Part shown: in pieces, positions 34,489 to 42,821 of the stretch
Layout of the letters: the number at the start of each line of letters is the position of its first letter
How positions within the stretch are numbered: the stretch's first letter is position 1
Source of the DNA: DATLGB01 sp038232275
GTDB lineage: Bacteria > Actinomycetota > Thermoleophilia > Solirubrobacterales > Solirubrobacteraceae
Reading direction: 5' to 3'
Length of the DNA: 64,000 nt
Assembly (NCBI GenBank): GCA_038232275.1
Contig: JBBSIC010000008.1
Span: forward strand, 17,274-81,273
The notes under the pieces: model-generated
What the model saw: the letters and a program-made list of their open reading frames with translations, nothing else
Told to the model about the DNA's origin: nothing
Database searches by the model: none
Program-made: the position numbers and the translations under genes

Positions 34489-34833
34489 ATGCCGCCCGCC
34501 GGGGTGAAGCAGGGCACGAAGCACGCCCGCAAGTACGAGCACATCAAGGAGTCCCAGAAGGACCAGGGACGGTCCGAGGACCGCGCCGAGGAGATCGCCG
34601 CGCGGACCGTCAACAAGGACCGCGCACGGTCGGGCAAGACCCAGACCGCCTCGAAGTCCTCGACGCAGGACTCGAAGTCCTCGAGCCAGCGCGGCGGCGA
34701 GCGCTCGGGCACCGACCGCGAAAAGGGCCGGACCAAGGAGCAGCTCTACAACGAGGCCAGGCAGCGCGGCGTCGACGGCCGCTCCTCGATGAACAAGGAG
34801 GAGCTGCGCAAGGCCGTCGACGCCAAGAAGTAG
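34489..34833 (+). CDS. small basic protein with C-terminal Rho_N/SAP-like motif
   Basis: A 114-residue Lys/Arg/Ser/Gln-rich protein with no membrane segment. The first 75 residues are hydrophilic and likely disordered. The C-terminal 40 residues, TKEQLYNEARQRGVDG and the following MNKEELRKAVDAKK, match the Rho N-terminal/SAP-like helical DNA-binding motif. Similar proteins are often labelled plasmid stabilisation proteins in actinobacteria. ATG 34489 has a good Shine-Dalgarno (GAAGGAG) 6 nt upstream. It may be a small nucleoid-associated protein (inference). Confidence 0.7.
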   Translation: MPPAGVKQGTKHARKYEHIKESQKDQGRSEDRAEEIAARTVNKDRARSGKTQTASKSSTQDSKSSSQRGGERSGTDREKGRTKEQLYNEARQRGVDGRSSMNKEELRKAVDAKK

Positions 34834-34842
34834 CCGCCCGTC

Positions 34843-35790
34843 CTACTTCGAGCGGGTCTTCGCCTTCGCCTTGAAGACGGAGTAGCCCTTGCGCGGCTGG
34901 CCGTCGGGGCCGATCAGGGCGGCGTCGAAGCGCTCGCCGGGCTCCTCGACCTTCCACTCATAGGGGTAGATGCGCGTGATCTTGGACTTGTAGCCCTTGC
35001 GCTTGCGCGAGAACCGGTCGGCCAGCTTGAACAAGTAGGTCAGCCGCGAGGCCGCGCGGCTGGGCGAGTTCGGGAAGTGCGGCTTGAAGTTGACGATCCC
35101 GCCCGTCTCGGTCAGCCACACCTTGCCCGGCACCGCCCGCAGGAAGGGGCCCGTGACCCTCGAGCGCTTGCGGTTGACGTCGGAGTAGTTGTGCAGCCCC
35201 CAGAGCTTGGGATGGCCCTTGAGGAAGTGGCGCAACCGCTTGGTGTAGGAGAGCAGGTTCGACGAGTCGAGCAGGTCGGCCGCGAGGACGGTGCAGTGCT
35301 TGCAGTTCTTCTTCAGCGTGTTGTAGAACTGCGCCGCGCGCTTGGGCGACTTGTAGGTCGGCTGCGACTTGTGGTTGGCCTCGTTCCAGGCGCCGTAGAC
35401 CTTCACGAAGCTGAACGCCTTGTGAAACGCGCGGAAGGACCTCTGGTAGGCGCGGGTGCTCGGCAGCCTGCAGTGCTTCGCCTTCGAGTACCTCCCGTTG
35501 ACGTAGCAGCCGCGGGAGGCCGTGAAGTGCACGAGCACCTCCTTGTGGGCCGCGTGCGCGGTCTCGAGATAGGACGTGTACGTGGCCTTGTCGGCCTTCA
35601 CGCGCCGCCAGTCCCACGGGACGATGTAGCGCACGCGCTTGATGTGCAGCGGGGTGAAGAGCGGGTCCGCGAACATGGAGGCGCCCTGCTCTCCGATGCC
35701 GACGCGGTAGCGGGAGGCTGACGCGGTCGCCGGGATCGTCAGTAGGACGCCCAGGAGGGCCAGCAGGGGGAGCATCTTTCGGTAAGCCAT
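34843..35790 (-). CDS. secreted glycoside-hydrolase-like TIM barrel
   Basis: A 315-residue exported protein with signal peptide residues 1-24 (LLALLGVLLTIPATASA). The remainder resembles clan GH-A beta/alpha barrels: RVRYIVPWDWRRV, a probable acid/base Glu in YGAWNEANH (near residue 137), and a nucleophile-like Glu in VWLTETGG (near 225). Three cysteine-containing loops (GCYVNG, KHCRL, NCKHC) are unusual. It is probably a secreted glycosidase with no substrate assigned, and is the only gene in its transcription unit here. ATG 35790 was chosen over an ATG at 35811 because it sits at the signal peptide. Confidence 0.72.
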   Translation of the reverse strand: MAYRKMLPLLALLGVLLTIPATASASRYRVGIGEQGASMFADPLFTPLHIKRVRYIVPWDWRRVKADKATYTSYLETAHAAHKEVLVHFTASRGCYVNGRYSKAKHCRLPSTRAYQRSFRAFHKAFSFVKVYGAWNEANHKSQPTYKSPKRAAQFYNTLKKNCKHCTVLAADLLDSSNLLSYTKRLRHFLKGHPKLWGLHNYSDVNRKRSRVTGPFLRAVPGKVWLTETGGIVNFKPHFPNSPSRAASRLTYLFKLADRFSRKRKGYKSKITRIYPYEWKVEEPGERFDAALIGPDGQPRKGYSVFKAKAKTRSK

Positions 35791-35832
35791 CGCGGTCCAC
35801 AACAGCGGCACCCCGCCGAGGGTTGCGGTTCC

Positions 35833-35838
35833 TAGGCT
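35833..35838 (+). promoter_or_regulatory. candidate -10 box TAGGCT for uvrC
   Basis: TAGGCT ends 8 nt before GTG 35847; there is no Shine-Dalgarno sequence. The same hexamer stands at the same kind of distance before tgt. Confidence 0.4.
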
Positions 35839-35846
35839 GGATATTC

Positions 35847-37715
35847 GTGGCCGTCACCAGCGAACAGCGCCGCGCGCTGCCCGATCAGCCCGGCGTCTAT
35901 CTGTTCCGCGACGCGGGCGGGAAGGTCGTCTACGTCGGCAAGGCGAACTCGATCCGCAAGCGGGTCGCCAACCACTTCTCGAGCCCGACGAGCTACGGCT
36001 CCACGGACCTGCCGCGCGAGGTCGACCACGTCGACTACCTCGTCGTCGAGACGGAGACCGAGGCGCTGCTCACCGAGCAGAACTTCATCCGGCGCTACAA
36101 GCCGCGCTTCAACATCCGGCTGCGCGACGACAAGTCCTACCCGTACATCGCGGTCAGCCTCGAAGAGGACTTCCCGCGGGTCTACTTCACCCGCGAGCGC
36201 CACCGCAAGGACCGCGCCTACTTCGGGCCGTACTCGTCGGCCAAGCGCGTCCGCCACACGCTCGACCTGCTCGGCAAGGTCTTCCTCTACCGCTCCTGCG
36301 AGGGCCCGACGCCGGGCCGGCACTCCGGCTCGCCGTGCCTGGACTACTACATCAAGCGCTGCGGGGCGCCGTGCGTCGGCTACGTCTCCAAGCGGGAGTA
36401 CCGCGAGTCGATCGACGGCGTGACCGCGTTTCTCTCGGGGCGCTTCAAGCAGATCGAGCGCGACCTCGAGCGGCGCATGTACCACGCCGCCGGCGAGCAG
36501 GACTTCGAGCAGGCGACGATCGAGCGCAACCGGCTGCAGGCGATCCGCTCGCTGCTCGAGCGCCAGCGCGTCTCGGACGCCACGACGGGCTCGATGGACG
36601 CGGTCGCCGTCGCCGTCTCGGGCAGCGAGGCCAACGCCCAGGTCTTCCAGGTGCGCGACGGCGTGCTCTCGGACCGTCAGAGCTTCTACCTGGTCAACGA
36701 GGCCGGCCACGACGTGGCGCGGGCGACGGAGGAGTTCTTGCTGCAGTACTACGCGAGCGCGCTGTCGATCCCGGCCCTGATCGTCGTGCAGGGCGAGGTC
36801 GCCACCGGCTCGGAGCTCGAGGTGCTCGCCCAGATCCTCGGCGAGCGCCGCGAGGGCCCCGTCGAGATCCGCGCCGCCGAGCGCGGCGCCAAGCGCCGCA
36901 TGCTCGAGCTCGCCGAGCGCAACGCGCGCCTGGCGCTCGACCAGGACAAGCTCAAGTCCGAGCGCCGGCGCCAGCAGCGCGTCGAGGCGCTCGACGGCCT
37001 GCAGGCGGCGCTCGGCCTCGACACGCTGCCCGTGCGCATCGAGTGCTACGACATCTCCAACCTGATGGGCACGCACCCGGTGGCCTCGATGGTCGTCTTC
37101 GAGGGCGGCGCGCCGAAGAAGTCCGACTACCGGCGCTTTAAGATCCGCGACCTCGAGCCGGGCCAGTCCGACGACTTCGCCGCCATGGCGGAGGTGCTCG
37201 CGCGGCGGACGGCGCGCTTTGTCAACCAGCGCGAGCTGTCCCCCTACGACAAGGACCGCGACGCGAGCTTCGCCGCGCTGCCCAACGTGGTCGTCATCGA
37301 CGGCGGCAAGGGCCAGCTCGCCGCGGGCATGGAGGCGCTGCAGGCCCTGCGCGACCGCGGCGTGGCCGTGATCTCGCTGGCCAAGCGCATCGAGGAGGTC
37401 TTTCTTCCCGGGGTCGAGGCTCCCCTGCTGCTCGGCCACGAGACGCCCGAGCTCCAGCTCCTGCAGCGGGTGCGCGACGAGGCGCACCGCTTCGCGATCA
37501 CCCACCACCGCACCCGCCGCGACGCGGCCATGACCGAGTCCGTCCTCGACGAGCTGCCGGGCGTCGGGCCGACGCGCAAGCGGGCGCTGCTCAAGCACTT
37601 CGGCGCCCCCGAGGCCGTGCTCGGCGCGACGCGCGAGGATCTGGAGCGCGTGCCCGGAGTGCCGGCCAAGATCGGGCGCGACCTGTACGGCCACCTCAAC
37701 AAGACCGGCCGATGA
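35847..37715 (+). CDS. uvrC: excinuclease ABC subunit C
   Basis: A 622-residue UvrC, the nuclease of nucleotide excision repair that cuts both sides of a lesion after recruitment by UvrB. GIY-YIG domain at residues 12-90 (PGVYLFRDAGGKVVYVGKA), UVR motif around 205-240, RNase H-like endonuclease domain with ECYDISN and VVIDGGKGQLAAG, and C-terminal helix-hairpin-helix pair (LPGVGPTRKRALLKHFG, VPGVPAKIGRDLY). GTG 35847 was chosen because of the -10 element and the standard N-terminus. It overlaps rapZ by 4 nt. In most actinobacteria uvrC is followed by rapZ, yvcK and whiA; the last two are missing here. Confidence 0.97.
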   Translation: MAVTSEQRRALPDQPGVYLFRDAGGKVVYVGKANSIRKRVANHFSSPTSYGSTDLPREVDHVDYLVVETETEALLTEQNFIRRYKPRFNIRLRDDKSYPYIAVSLEEDFPRVYFTRERHRKDRAYFGPYSSAKRVRHTLDLLGKVFLYRSCEGPTPGRHSGSPCLDYYIKRCGAPCVGYVSKREYRESIDGVTAFLSGRFKQIERDLERRMYHAAGEQDFEQATIERNRLQAIRSLLERQRVSDATTGSMDAVAVAVSGSEANAQVFQVRDGVLSDRQSFYLVNEAGHDVARATEEFLLQYYASALSIPALIVVQGEVATGSELEVLAQILGERREGPVEIRAAERGAKRRMLELAERNARLALDQDKLKSERRRQQRVEALDGLQAALGLDTLPVRIECYDISNLMGTHPVASMVVFEGGAPKKSDYRRFKIRDLEPGQSDDFAAMAEVLARRTARFVNQRELSPYDKDRDASFAALPNVVVIDGGKGQLAAGMEALQALRDRGVAVISLAKRIEEVFLPGVEAPLLLGHETPELQLLQRVRDEAHRFAITHHRTRRDAAMTESVLDELPGVGPTRKRALLKHFGAPEAVLGATREDLERVPGVPAKIGRDLYGHLNKTGR

Positions 37716-38668
37716 ACAGGCCCCGGGCCGAGGCGTCTGGAGTGACGGCCAGACTCGGGGGCGTGAATCCCTTCCGCCGCCGGCCGTCCAAGCTCGAGGA
37801 CCTCGTGGTCATCTCGGGCTTCTCGGGCGCCGGCAAGTCGCTGGCGATGAACGCCTTCGAGGACGCGGGCTACTTCTGCGTCGACAACCTGCCCGCGGAG
37901 ATGATCCGCTCGCTGGCCGACCTGTTCACCCACCCGGGCTCGAGCGTCGAGCGCGCCGCCGTCGTCTCCGACCTCCGCGGCGGCACCTACTTCGAGCGCC
38001 TGGCCGAGGTGCTCGACGAGCTCGACGCCGCTCAGATCGCGCACCGCGTGCTGTTTCTCACCGCCGACGAGGAGACGCTGCTCACGCGCTACAAGGAGAC
38101 GCGCCGGCGCCACCCGCTCGCGCACAAGGGCAGCGTGCTCGACGGCGTCCGCCGCGAGGCCGAGCTGCTCGGGCCCGTCCGCGACCGCTCGGACACGCTG
38201 ATCGACACCACCGGGATGAGCGCGGCGATGCTGCGGCGCAAGGTCGCCGCGGAGATGCTCGACCCGACCGAGCCGGGTCGCCTCGCGATCACGCTGATGT
38301 CGTTCGGCTTCAAGCACGGGCCGGCGCGCGACGCCGACCTGCTGTTCGACGTGCGCTTTCTTCCGAACCCGCACTACGAGGCCGACCTGCGCCCGCTGAC
38401 CGGGTTCGACGAGCGGATCGTCGACTACGTCGGGCGCGACGGGCGCCTCGAGGAGTTCTACGACCGTCTCGTGCCGCTGCTCGAGTACCTGCTCCCGCAG
38501 TACGTCTCCGAGGGCAAGGCGCACCTGTCGATCGCCGTCGGCTGCACGGGCGGCCGGCACCGGTCCGTGGCCATCGTCGAGAACCTCGCGGCGCGCTTCG
38601 CCGCCGACGAGCGCCTCTTTCTCACGGTGCAGCACCGCGACGTGGAGCGCGTCAGGCTGTCGGGTTGA
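37712..38668 (+). CDS. rapZ: RNase adapter / nucleotide-binding protein RapZ
   Basis: A 318-residue RapZ (YvcJ) protein. N-terminal P-loop ATPase: ISGFSGAGKSLAMNAFEDAGYFCVDNLP (Walker A near residues 35-42), then VVSDLRGG and FLTADEETLLTRYKETRRRHPL. The C-terminal domain has LMSFGFKHGPARDADLLFDVRFLPNPHY and the small-molecule site IAVGCTGGRHRSVAIVE. In E. coli RapZ regulates GlmS via small RNAs; its role in actinobacteria is less clear. ATG 37712 overlaps uvrC as ATGA. Its 3' end overlaps the convergent CHAD gene by 17 bp. Confidence 0.96.
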   Translation: MNRPRAEASGVTARLGGVNPFRRRPSKLEDLVVISGFSGAGKSLAMNAFEDAGYFCVDNLPAEMIRSLADLFTHPGSSVERAAVVSDLRGGTYFERLAEVLDELDAAQIAHRVLFLTADEETLLTRYKETRRRHPLAHKGSVLDGVRREAELLGPVRDRSDTLIDTTGMSAAMLRRKVAAEMLDPTEPGRLAITLMSFGFKHGPARDADLLFDVRFLPNPHYEADLRPLTGFDERIVDYVGRDGRLEEFYDRLVPLLEYLLPQYVSEGKAHLSIAVGCTGGRHRSVAIVENLAARFAADERLFLTVQHRDVERVRLSG

Positions 38669-39575
38669 GCTCCGGGGCACTGGGCTGCGGCAGGGCGCGC
38701 AGGTAGCGGCCCAGGCGGCGCCCATAGGCCTTCGGGCGCTCGGCGTAGACCAGCCGCCCGAGGGTGAACGCCTCGGCCTGCAGCTCCCCGCGCCGCCGAG
38801 CGACCAGGTCCAGCAGCGTCCCGGCGTCGACGGACAGCGGCCAGGTGGCCGACTCGAGGCGCTCGGCCAGCACGCCGAGATCGTGGTCGTCGCCGAGGAG
38901 GTCCGCGAGCTCGTGGGCCGCGTCGGCGGAGGCGATCATCACCGGCGGCCACGCCTGCTCGAGCAGCCGCGTGTGGTACCAGAGGTCCTTCACGCGCTTG
39001 CGCCACCCGTGAAGGTTCTCGGTCGTCGGGTCCTCCTCGGCGGCGGCGAAGCGCCGCCGGCCGCGCGCGGAGGCCGTCCTCGCACCGGCCCGCAGCGTGC
39101 GGGCGTCGCAGGACTCGACGGGCCAGTCGCCGACGCGGGCGGCGACGGCACCGAGCTCGGCCAGCACCTCCTCGGAGATCGCGGCGTCGCCCGCCCGGGA
39201 GCGGGCCGCCGCGGTCGCGAAGCGGCGGCGGACGGTCGAGAAGGCGCGCGCGGAGAGCCGCTCGGCGATGCGCTCGCGAAGGCTGTCGAGCGTCTCCACC
39301 ATCACGTCGGCGTCGCGCACGTCAGACAGGCGCTGCGCGATGTCGCGCAGCGCGCCGTTCTCGTGTCGCCGGCGCTCGCCGGGCATGTCCGGGCCGGCGA
39401 GCCGCAGCAGCGAGCGCGCCTTCTTGAGGTCCTTGCGCGCCTCGTGCACCGCCTCGACGGGGTCCGCCTCGCGCTCCTCGCGCAGCACGCGGATCGCGTC
39501 CACGAGCTGCTCGGCCGCGCAGCTGCGCAGCGCGGGGGGGACGTCGTCGTCGGACAGGGCGAGGCGGTAGCTCAT
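38652..39575 (-). CDS. CHAD-domain protein (polyphosphate-binding)
   Basis: A 307-residue protein made of a CHAD domain, an all-helical bundle with a basic face that binds polyphosphate. The first conserved motif is AVHEARKDLKKARSLLRL (residues 43-60) and the second is LHGWRKRVKDLWYHTRLLE, each with the conserved His and Arg/Lys. It lies downstream of the HD gene with ATGA overlap and overlaps the 3' end of rapZ convergently. The linked HD hydrolase, ppk/ppx elsewhere in the window and the PhoP-like box before the operon support a polyphosphate-related role. Confidence 0.92.
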   Translation of the reverse strand: MSYRLALSDDDVPPALRSCAAEQLVDAIRVLREEREADPVEAVHEARKDLKKARSLLRLAGPDMPGERRRHENGALRDIAQRLSDVRDADVMVETLDSLRERIAERLSARAFSTVRRRFATAAARSRAGDAAISEEVLAELGAVAARVGDWPVESCDARTLRAGARTASARGRRRFAAAEEDPTTENLHGWRKRVKDLWYHTRLLEQAWPPVMIASADAAHELADLLGDDHDLGVLAERLESATWPLSVDAGTLLDLVARRRGELQAEAFTLGRLVYAERPKAYGRRLGRYLRALPQPSAPELNPTA

Positions 39576-40135
39576 GGGCTGGGCGGGAGGGCCCGCAGGG
39601 CCTCCAGCTCGAACCGTAGCTGACGCACGAGGGGATGGTCCGGCGTCTCGTGCTCGAGCATCTGAAGGCTGTGCGCGTAGTGCTCGAGCCGCTCGCGATC
39701 GGTCGCCGGCACGGCCGCGTCGCGTGCCGCGCGCCCGCGCAGCTCGCGGACCTTGGCGACCTTGTCGGCGGCATAGACCGCCGTGGCGTCGGGGCCGAAG
39801 CCGGCGATCTGGTCGCGCAGCGCCGCCTTGCGCGCCTCGAAGGGCTCGATCGACGGGTCCTCGGTCATCGCGGCGACCAGCGCGCCGACGTCGGGGCCGA
39901 AGCGGCCCTCGATGTCGGCGGGCGTGGCCGCGGAGTCCTCGAGCGTGTCGTGCAGGATCCCGGCGGCGACCACCGTCTCGGCGTGGCCCGAGTTGTGCAG
40001 CAGCGCCGCCACCTCGAGCGGATGCAGGATGAACGGCGCGTGGTCGGAGGCCCGCTCCTGGCCCTCGTGCATCTGTTGAGCGTAGACGAGGGCCCGCCGC
40101 GCGAGCGGCAGGGAGCGCAGGAAGGCGGGCTCCAC
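39572..40135 (-). CDS. HD-domain hydrolase, SpoT/MESH1-like
   Basis: A 187-residue HD-domain protein resembling the hydrolase half of RelA/SpoT and stand-alone MESH1 enzymes. Motifs: YAQQMHEGQERASDHAPFILHPLEVA, the metal site in AAGILHDTLEDS, FGPDVGALVAAMTEDPS, and a final Asp in AADKVAKVREL. It could hydrolyse (p)ppGpp or a related nucleotide. The GTG at 40135 is preceded by AGGAGGG 7 nt upstream, the best Shine-Dalgarno here, and a PhoP-like box lies 30 nt upstream, so this start is preferred over GTG 40207. It is coupled to the CHAD gene. Substrate is not shown by the sequence. Confidence 0.82.
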   Translation of the reverse strand: MEPAFLRSLPLARRALVYAQQMHEGQERASDHAPFILHPLEVAALLHNSGHAETVVAAGILHDTLEDSAATPADIEGRFGPDVGALVAAMTEDPSIEPFEARKAALRDQIAGFGPDATAVYAADKVAKVRELRGRAARDAAVPATDRERLEHYAHSLQMLEHETPDHPLVRQLRFELEALRALPPSP

Positions 40136-40164
40136 GGGTGAACCCTCCTGCGTTCCAGGTGCCG

Positions 40165-40186
40165 CCGCTGTGAAGAACCGGTGAAC
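40165..40186 (-). promoter_or_regulatory. PhoP-box-like pair upstream of the HD-CHAD operon
   Basis: On the minus strand GTTCACCGGTT and CTTCACAGCGG are two adjacent 11-bp units, with a weaker third CGGCACCTGGA next to them. The first matches the GTTCACC unit exactly. It lies 30 nt before GTG 40135 and is in the right orientation for activation. This links CHAD, which binds polyphosphate, to phosphate starvation. Confidence 0.55.
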
Positions 40187-40342
40187 GGCCGTGTCCCTTT
40201 CCGTCACGGCCAGCGGCGCCCGCCTCGAGCGATCAGCAATTTCACATTCCCGCGGGGGTTTCCCGCTGCAATGCAGCAGCGCGATCCGCCCCGGGCCGAA
40301 CTCCCCTCCTCTCCCGGCCCGGGGCCGGGCGCGCAGAGGCCG

Positions 40343-41494
40343 TCAGCTCAGCAGCGCGGAGCCGACCCAGTCGTCGCCCCCGCGGGCGCCGGGCGGAAGG
40401 TAGAAGTACCCGCCGCCGGTCGGCTTGACGTAGTCCGCCAGGCCTTCGCCGGCCAGCCGCCGCTGGATCGGCTCGAACTGGTGCTCGAGGCTGCGGCAGA
40501 ACGCGACGAAGACGAGGCCCATGTCGAGCTGGCCGGCCTCGTCGATGCCGCGCGAGTAGTTGTAGCCGCGGCGCAGGATCCGCTGTCCCTGCGTCCCGTG
40601 CGTGCGCGGGCGGGCCAGGCGGATGTGCGCGTCCGCGGGGAGCGCCGCGAGCTTGGCGCCCGTGGCCTTGTCGCGGCCGATCATCAGCTCCTGCTCCGAG
40701 CGCGCGACGCGATCCCAGAACTCGACCCGGTTGCGGATGATGCGCACCGCGGCGAACGTCCCGCGCCCGCGGGTCCACAGGAGGCGGTCCATCAGCGCGG
40801 CGTCCGCCGTCGAGGGGTTCGCGGTCCCGTCCTTGAAGCCGAGCAGGTTGCGCCCCGCCCCCGGCTCGCGCTCGGCGGGCAGGAAGCCCTCGATCTTCCA
40901 GCGCACGGCGAGCGAGCCGCGCGTCGCGCGCATCAGGTCGCGCAGCGCGTTGAGCAGGGTCTCCTGCGTGCCCGCGCACAGCTGCACGAGCAGGTCGCCG
41001 TGGGTCTCGGCGCCGACGAGCTGGTCGTCGGGGAAGGCGGGCATCGCCTTCAGGCCCGCCGGGCGGCGGCCGGTGAGGCCGTAGCGGCCGTCGAACAGGG
41101 ACGCGCCGAGGCCGATCGTGACGGTGAGGGCATCGGGCGGGACGCGCGGCCCGAGGACGCCGGTGTCGGGCGTCGGGCCCTCGCCGGGCGCGCCCAGCAG
41201 CGCGACGTGCTCCGCGGTCAGCCGGCGGGCGCGCTCGGAGAGGGCGCGCAGAGCCTCGGCGAGCTCCGCGCGGCTGGGCGCGATCGCGTCGAAGGCGGCG
41301 AACAGCGCCTGGCGCGGCCGCGGCGTCAGGACGCCGGCCTGGTGGACGCCCTCGACGGCGACGCGCCGGCCGAGCGCGTCCGCCGTCGCCGCGGCACCCG
41401 CGGGCAACCCGGTCCCGGCGGCCGTGCCGTAGCCGGCGACGGCTCCCGCTCCGAGAGCGGCTCCCGCGGTCGCCAGGAGGTCGCGGCGCCTCAT
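40343..41494 (-). CDS. efeB: Dyp-type haem peroxidase, EfeB-like
   Basis: A 383-residue dye-decolourising peroxidase exported by the Tat pathway: twin-arginine leader MRRRDLLATAGAALGAGAVAG. The catalytic GXXDG motif is LLGFKDGTANPS (near residue 200), and the C-terminal RGYNYSRG and GLVFVAFCRSLEHQF blocks are typical of EfeB/Tyr proteins. EfeB acts in iron release from haem or ferrous iron oxidation with EfeO. The efeU permease is not next to it. Start ATG 41494 overlaps the efeO stop as ATGA. The open frame above 41494 overlaps efeO and is not used. Confidence 0.93.
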   Translation of the reverse strand: MRRRDLLATAGAALGAGAVAGYGTAAGTGLPAGAAATADALGRRVAVEGVHQAGVLTPRPRQALFAAFDAIAPSRAELAEALRALSERARRLTAEHVALLGAPGEGPTPDTGVLGPRVPPDALTVTIGLGASLFDGRYGLTGRRPAGLKAMPAFPDDQLVGAETHGDLLVQLCAGTQETLLNALRDLMRATRGSLAVRWKIEGFLPAEREPGAGRNLLGFKDGTANPSTADAALMDRLLWTRGRGTFAAVRIIRNRVEFWDRVARSEQELMIGRDKATGAKLAALPADAHIRLARPRTHGTQGQRILRRGYNYSRGIDEAGQLDMGLVFVAFCRSLEHQFEPIQRRLAGEGLADYVKPTGGGYFYLPPGARGGDDWVGSALLS

Positions 41495-42372
41495 CCGGTC
41501 ACAGCGCGCTTGAGCGGCAGCGGTGGGCGGGGGTCGATCAGCTCGGGCACGTACGCCAGCCGCTCGGCGGCGGCCGCGGCGGCGCCGGCGATGGCCTCGC
41601 GGCGGCGCTGGGACAGCCGGTCCCAGCGCGCGCGGCGCACCGGCGTGACGCTGCGCTCGAGCCGGGTCAGCGAGCGCTCGGCCTCGGCGAGCACGAGCGG
41701 GTCCCGCTGCCGGATCATGGGGGAGAGGGTGCGCAGCACGACGCGCGTCCCGGCGACGTTGGCCGTGAGGGCGTTGAGCGCGCTCGAGCTCCACGGGCTC
41801 GCCTGCCCGGACAGCTGCAGGTGCAGCGCGTCCTCGAGCACCTCGTGGGCGCGCAGCGCGTAGTCGAGCGGCTCGATGGTCACCCGTCCGGCGCGGTCGC
41901 GCAGCCGGCGCACGTCGCGGCTCAACCGCGCGGCGGGGGCCTGCGCGTCGCGGGTCGAGCGACGCCCGAAGAGCGCGAGCTCGACCCGGTGCAGGCCGAC
42001 GAGCCGGCCCGTGGCGCCCGGGGTCGCGTTGATCGCCGAGTCGAGGTCGCCGAAGGCGCCGTAGGCGGCGCCGATCGCCTCGTAGCGCGCGTCGGCGCGC
42101 AGCCAGGCGGCCCGCGCGGCGGGGAGGTCGCCGTCGCCGGCCGCGGCGCGCAGCCGCGCGAGCTCGCCGAGCATCGCGGTGAGCGCTCGGCGGACGTGGC
42201 GGCGGTAGGCGGCGATCGGCCGCGCGAAGGCGGCGGCCGTGACCCGGCCCGAGCGATCGGACAGCGGCGTCCGGGCGGAGAAGGCCTGGGGGGGCGGGGG
42301 GCTGGCGACGCGTCCGCCGCAGCCCGCGAGCGCGGCGGTCAGGACGCCAGCGGCGAGCACGCGCCTCAGCAC
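41491..42372 (-). CDS. efeO: EfeO/imelysin-family lipoprotein
   Basis: A 293-residue exported lipoprotein of the peptidase M75/imelysin type. The signal ends in a lipobox LAGCGG (near residue 16 of the GTG start 42372). The M75 helical repeat domain contains the GLHRVELALFG motif with HxxE (the iron-binding pattern), AINATPGATGRLV, and YALRAHEVLEDALHLQLSGQ. Lacks the cupredoxin domain of E. coli EfeO, like the EfeM type. The GTG at 42372 overlaps the upstream lipoprotein stop. It likely delivers iron to a permease not encoded here. Confidence 0.85.
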   Translation of the reverse strand: MLRRVLAAGVLTAALAGCGGRVASPPPPQAFSARTPLSDRSGRVTAAAFARPIAAYRRHVRRALTAMLGELARLRAAAGDGDLPAARAAWLRADARYEAIGAAYGAFGDLDSAINATPGATGRLVGLHRVELALFGRRSTRDAQAPAARLSRDVRRLRDRAGRVTIEPLDYALRAHEVLEDALHLQLSGQASPWSSSALNALTANVAGTRVVLRTLSPMIRQRDPLVLAEAERSLTRLERSVTPVRRARWDRLSQRRREAIAGAAAAAAERLAYVPELIDPRPPLPLKRAVTG

Positions 42373-42815
42373 CCGCGCACCGCGGCCACGAGGAAGTTGC
42401 GGGGATCCTCCGCCGGCGCCTTGGTCAGCACGTCCTGGATCTGCGGCAGCGCCGGCTCCGCGTTGGCGTAGAGGCACCCCTTCTTGGTCAGCCGGATGCG
42501 GTAGCCCGTGCGGCGCGCCCGCCCGTCGACCGCCTGCCAGCGCACGGTGCAGCGCCGCGGCGGCGCGCCCGCGCAGGCGACGGTGTCCAGAAGGCCGGTC
42601 GGCAGCGGCTGGCCGAGGTCGGTGGGGTCCTCGCCCGGCTGGGTCATGACCGCGAGCCGGTACAGCCCGCGCCGGAACGCGTTGCCGAGCGCCCGCTCGG
42701 CCTGCCCGCGGCCGAGCACGTGCGCGCGGGCGCTCGAGGCCGGCCGTGTGGCACGAGCGGCGCCGCAGCCGGCCAGAAGGCCGGCTGCGACGGCGAGCGA
42801 GGCGAGTCGTGGCAC
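42366..42815 (-). CDS. lipoprotein of unknown function
   Basis: A 149-residue lipoprotein with signal MPRLASLAVAAGLLAGCG (lipobox near residue 17). The rest (AERALGNAFRRGLYRLAVM, VACAGAPPRRCTVRWQAVDGRARRTGYRIRLTKKGCLY) has four cysteines likely to form disulfides outside the membrane. No family is recognised. It lies between the PhoX-like gene (6-bp gap) and efeO (overlap), so it may assist one of these. Confidence 0.65.
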   Translation of the reverse strand: MPRLASLAVAAGLLAGCGAARATRPASSARAHVLGRGQAERALGNAFRRGLYRLAVMTQPGEDPTDLGQPLPTGLLDTVACAGAPPRRCTVRWQAVDGRARRTGYRIRLTKKGCLYANAEPALPQIQDVLTKAPAEDPRNFLVAAVRGC

Positions 42816-42821
42816 CCGTCG

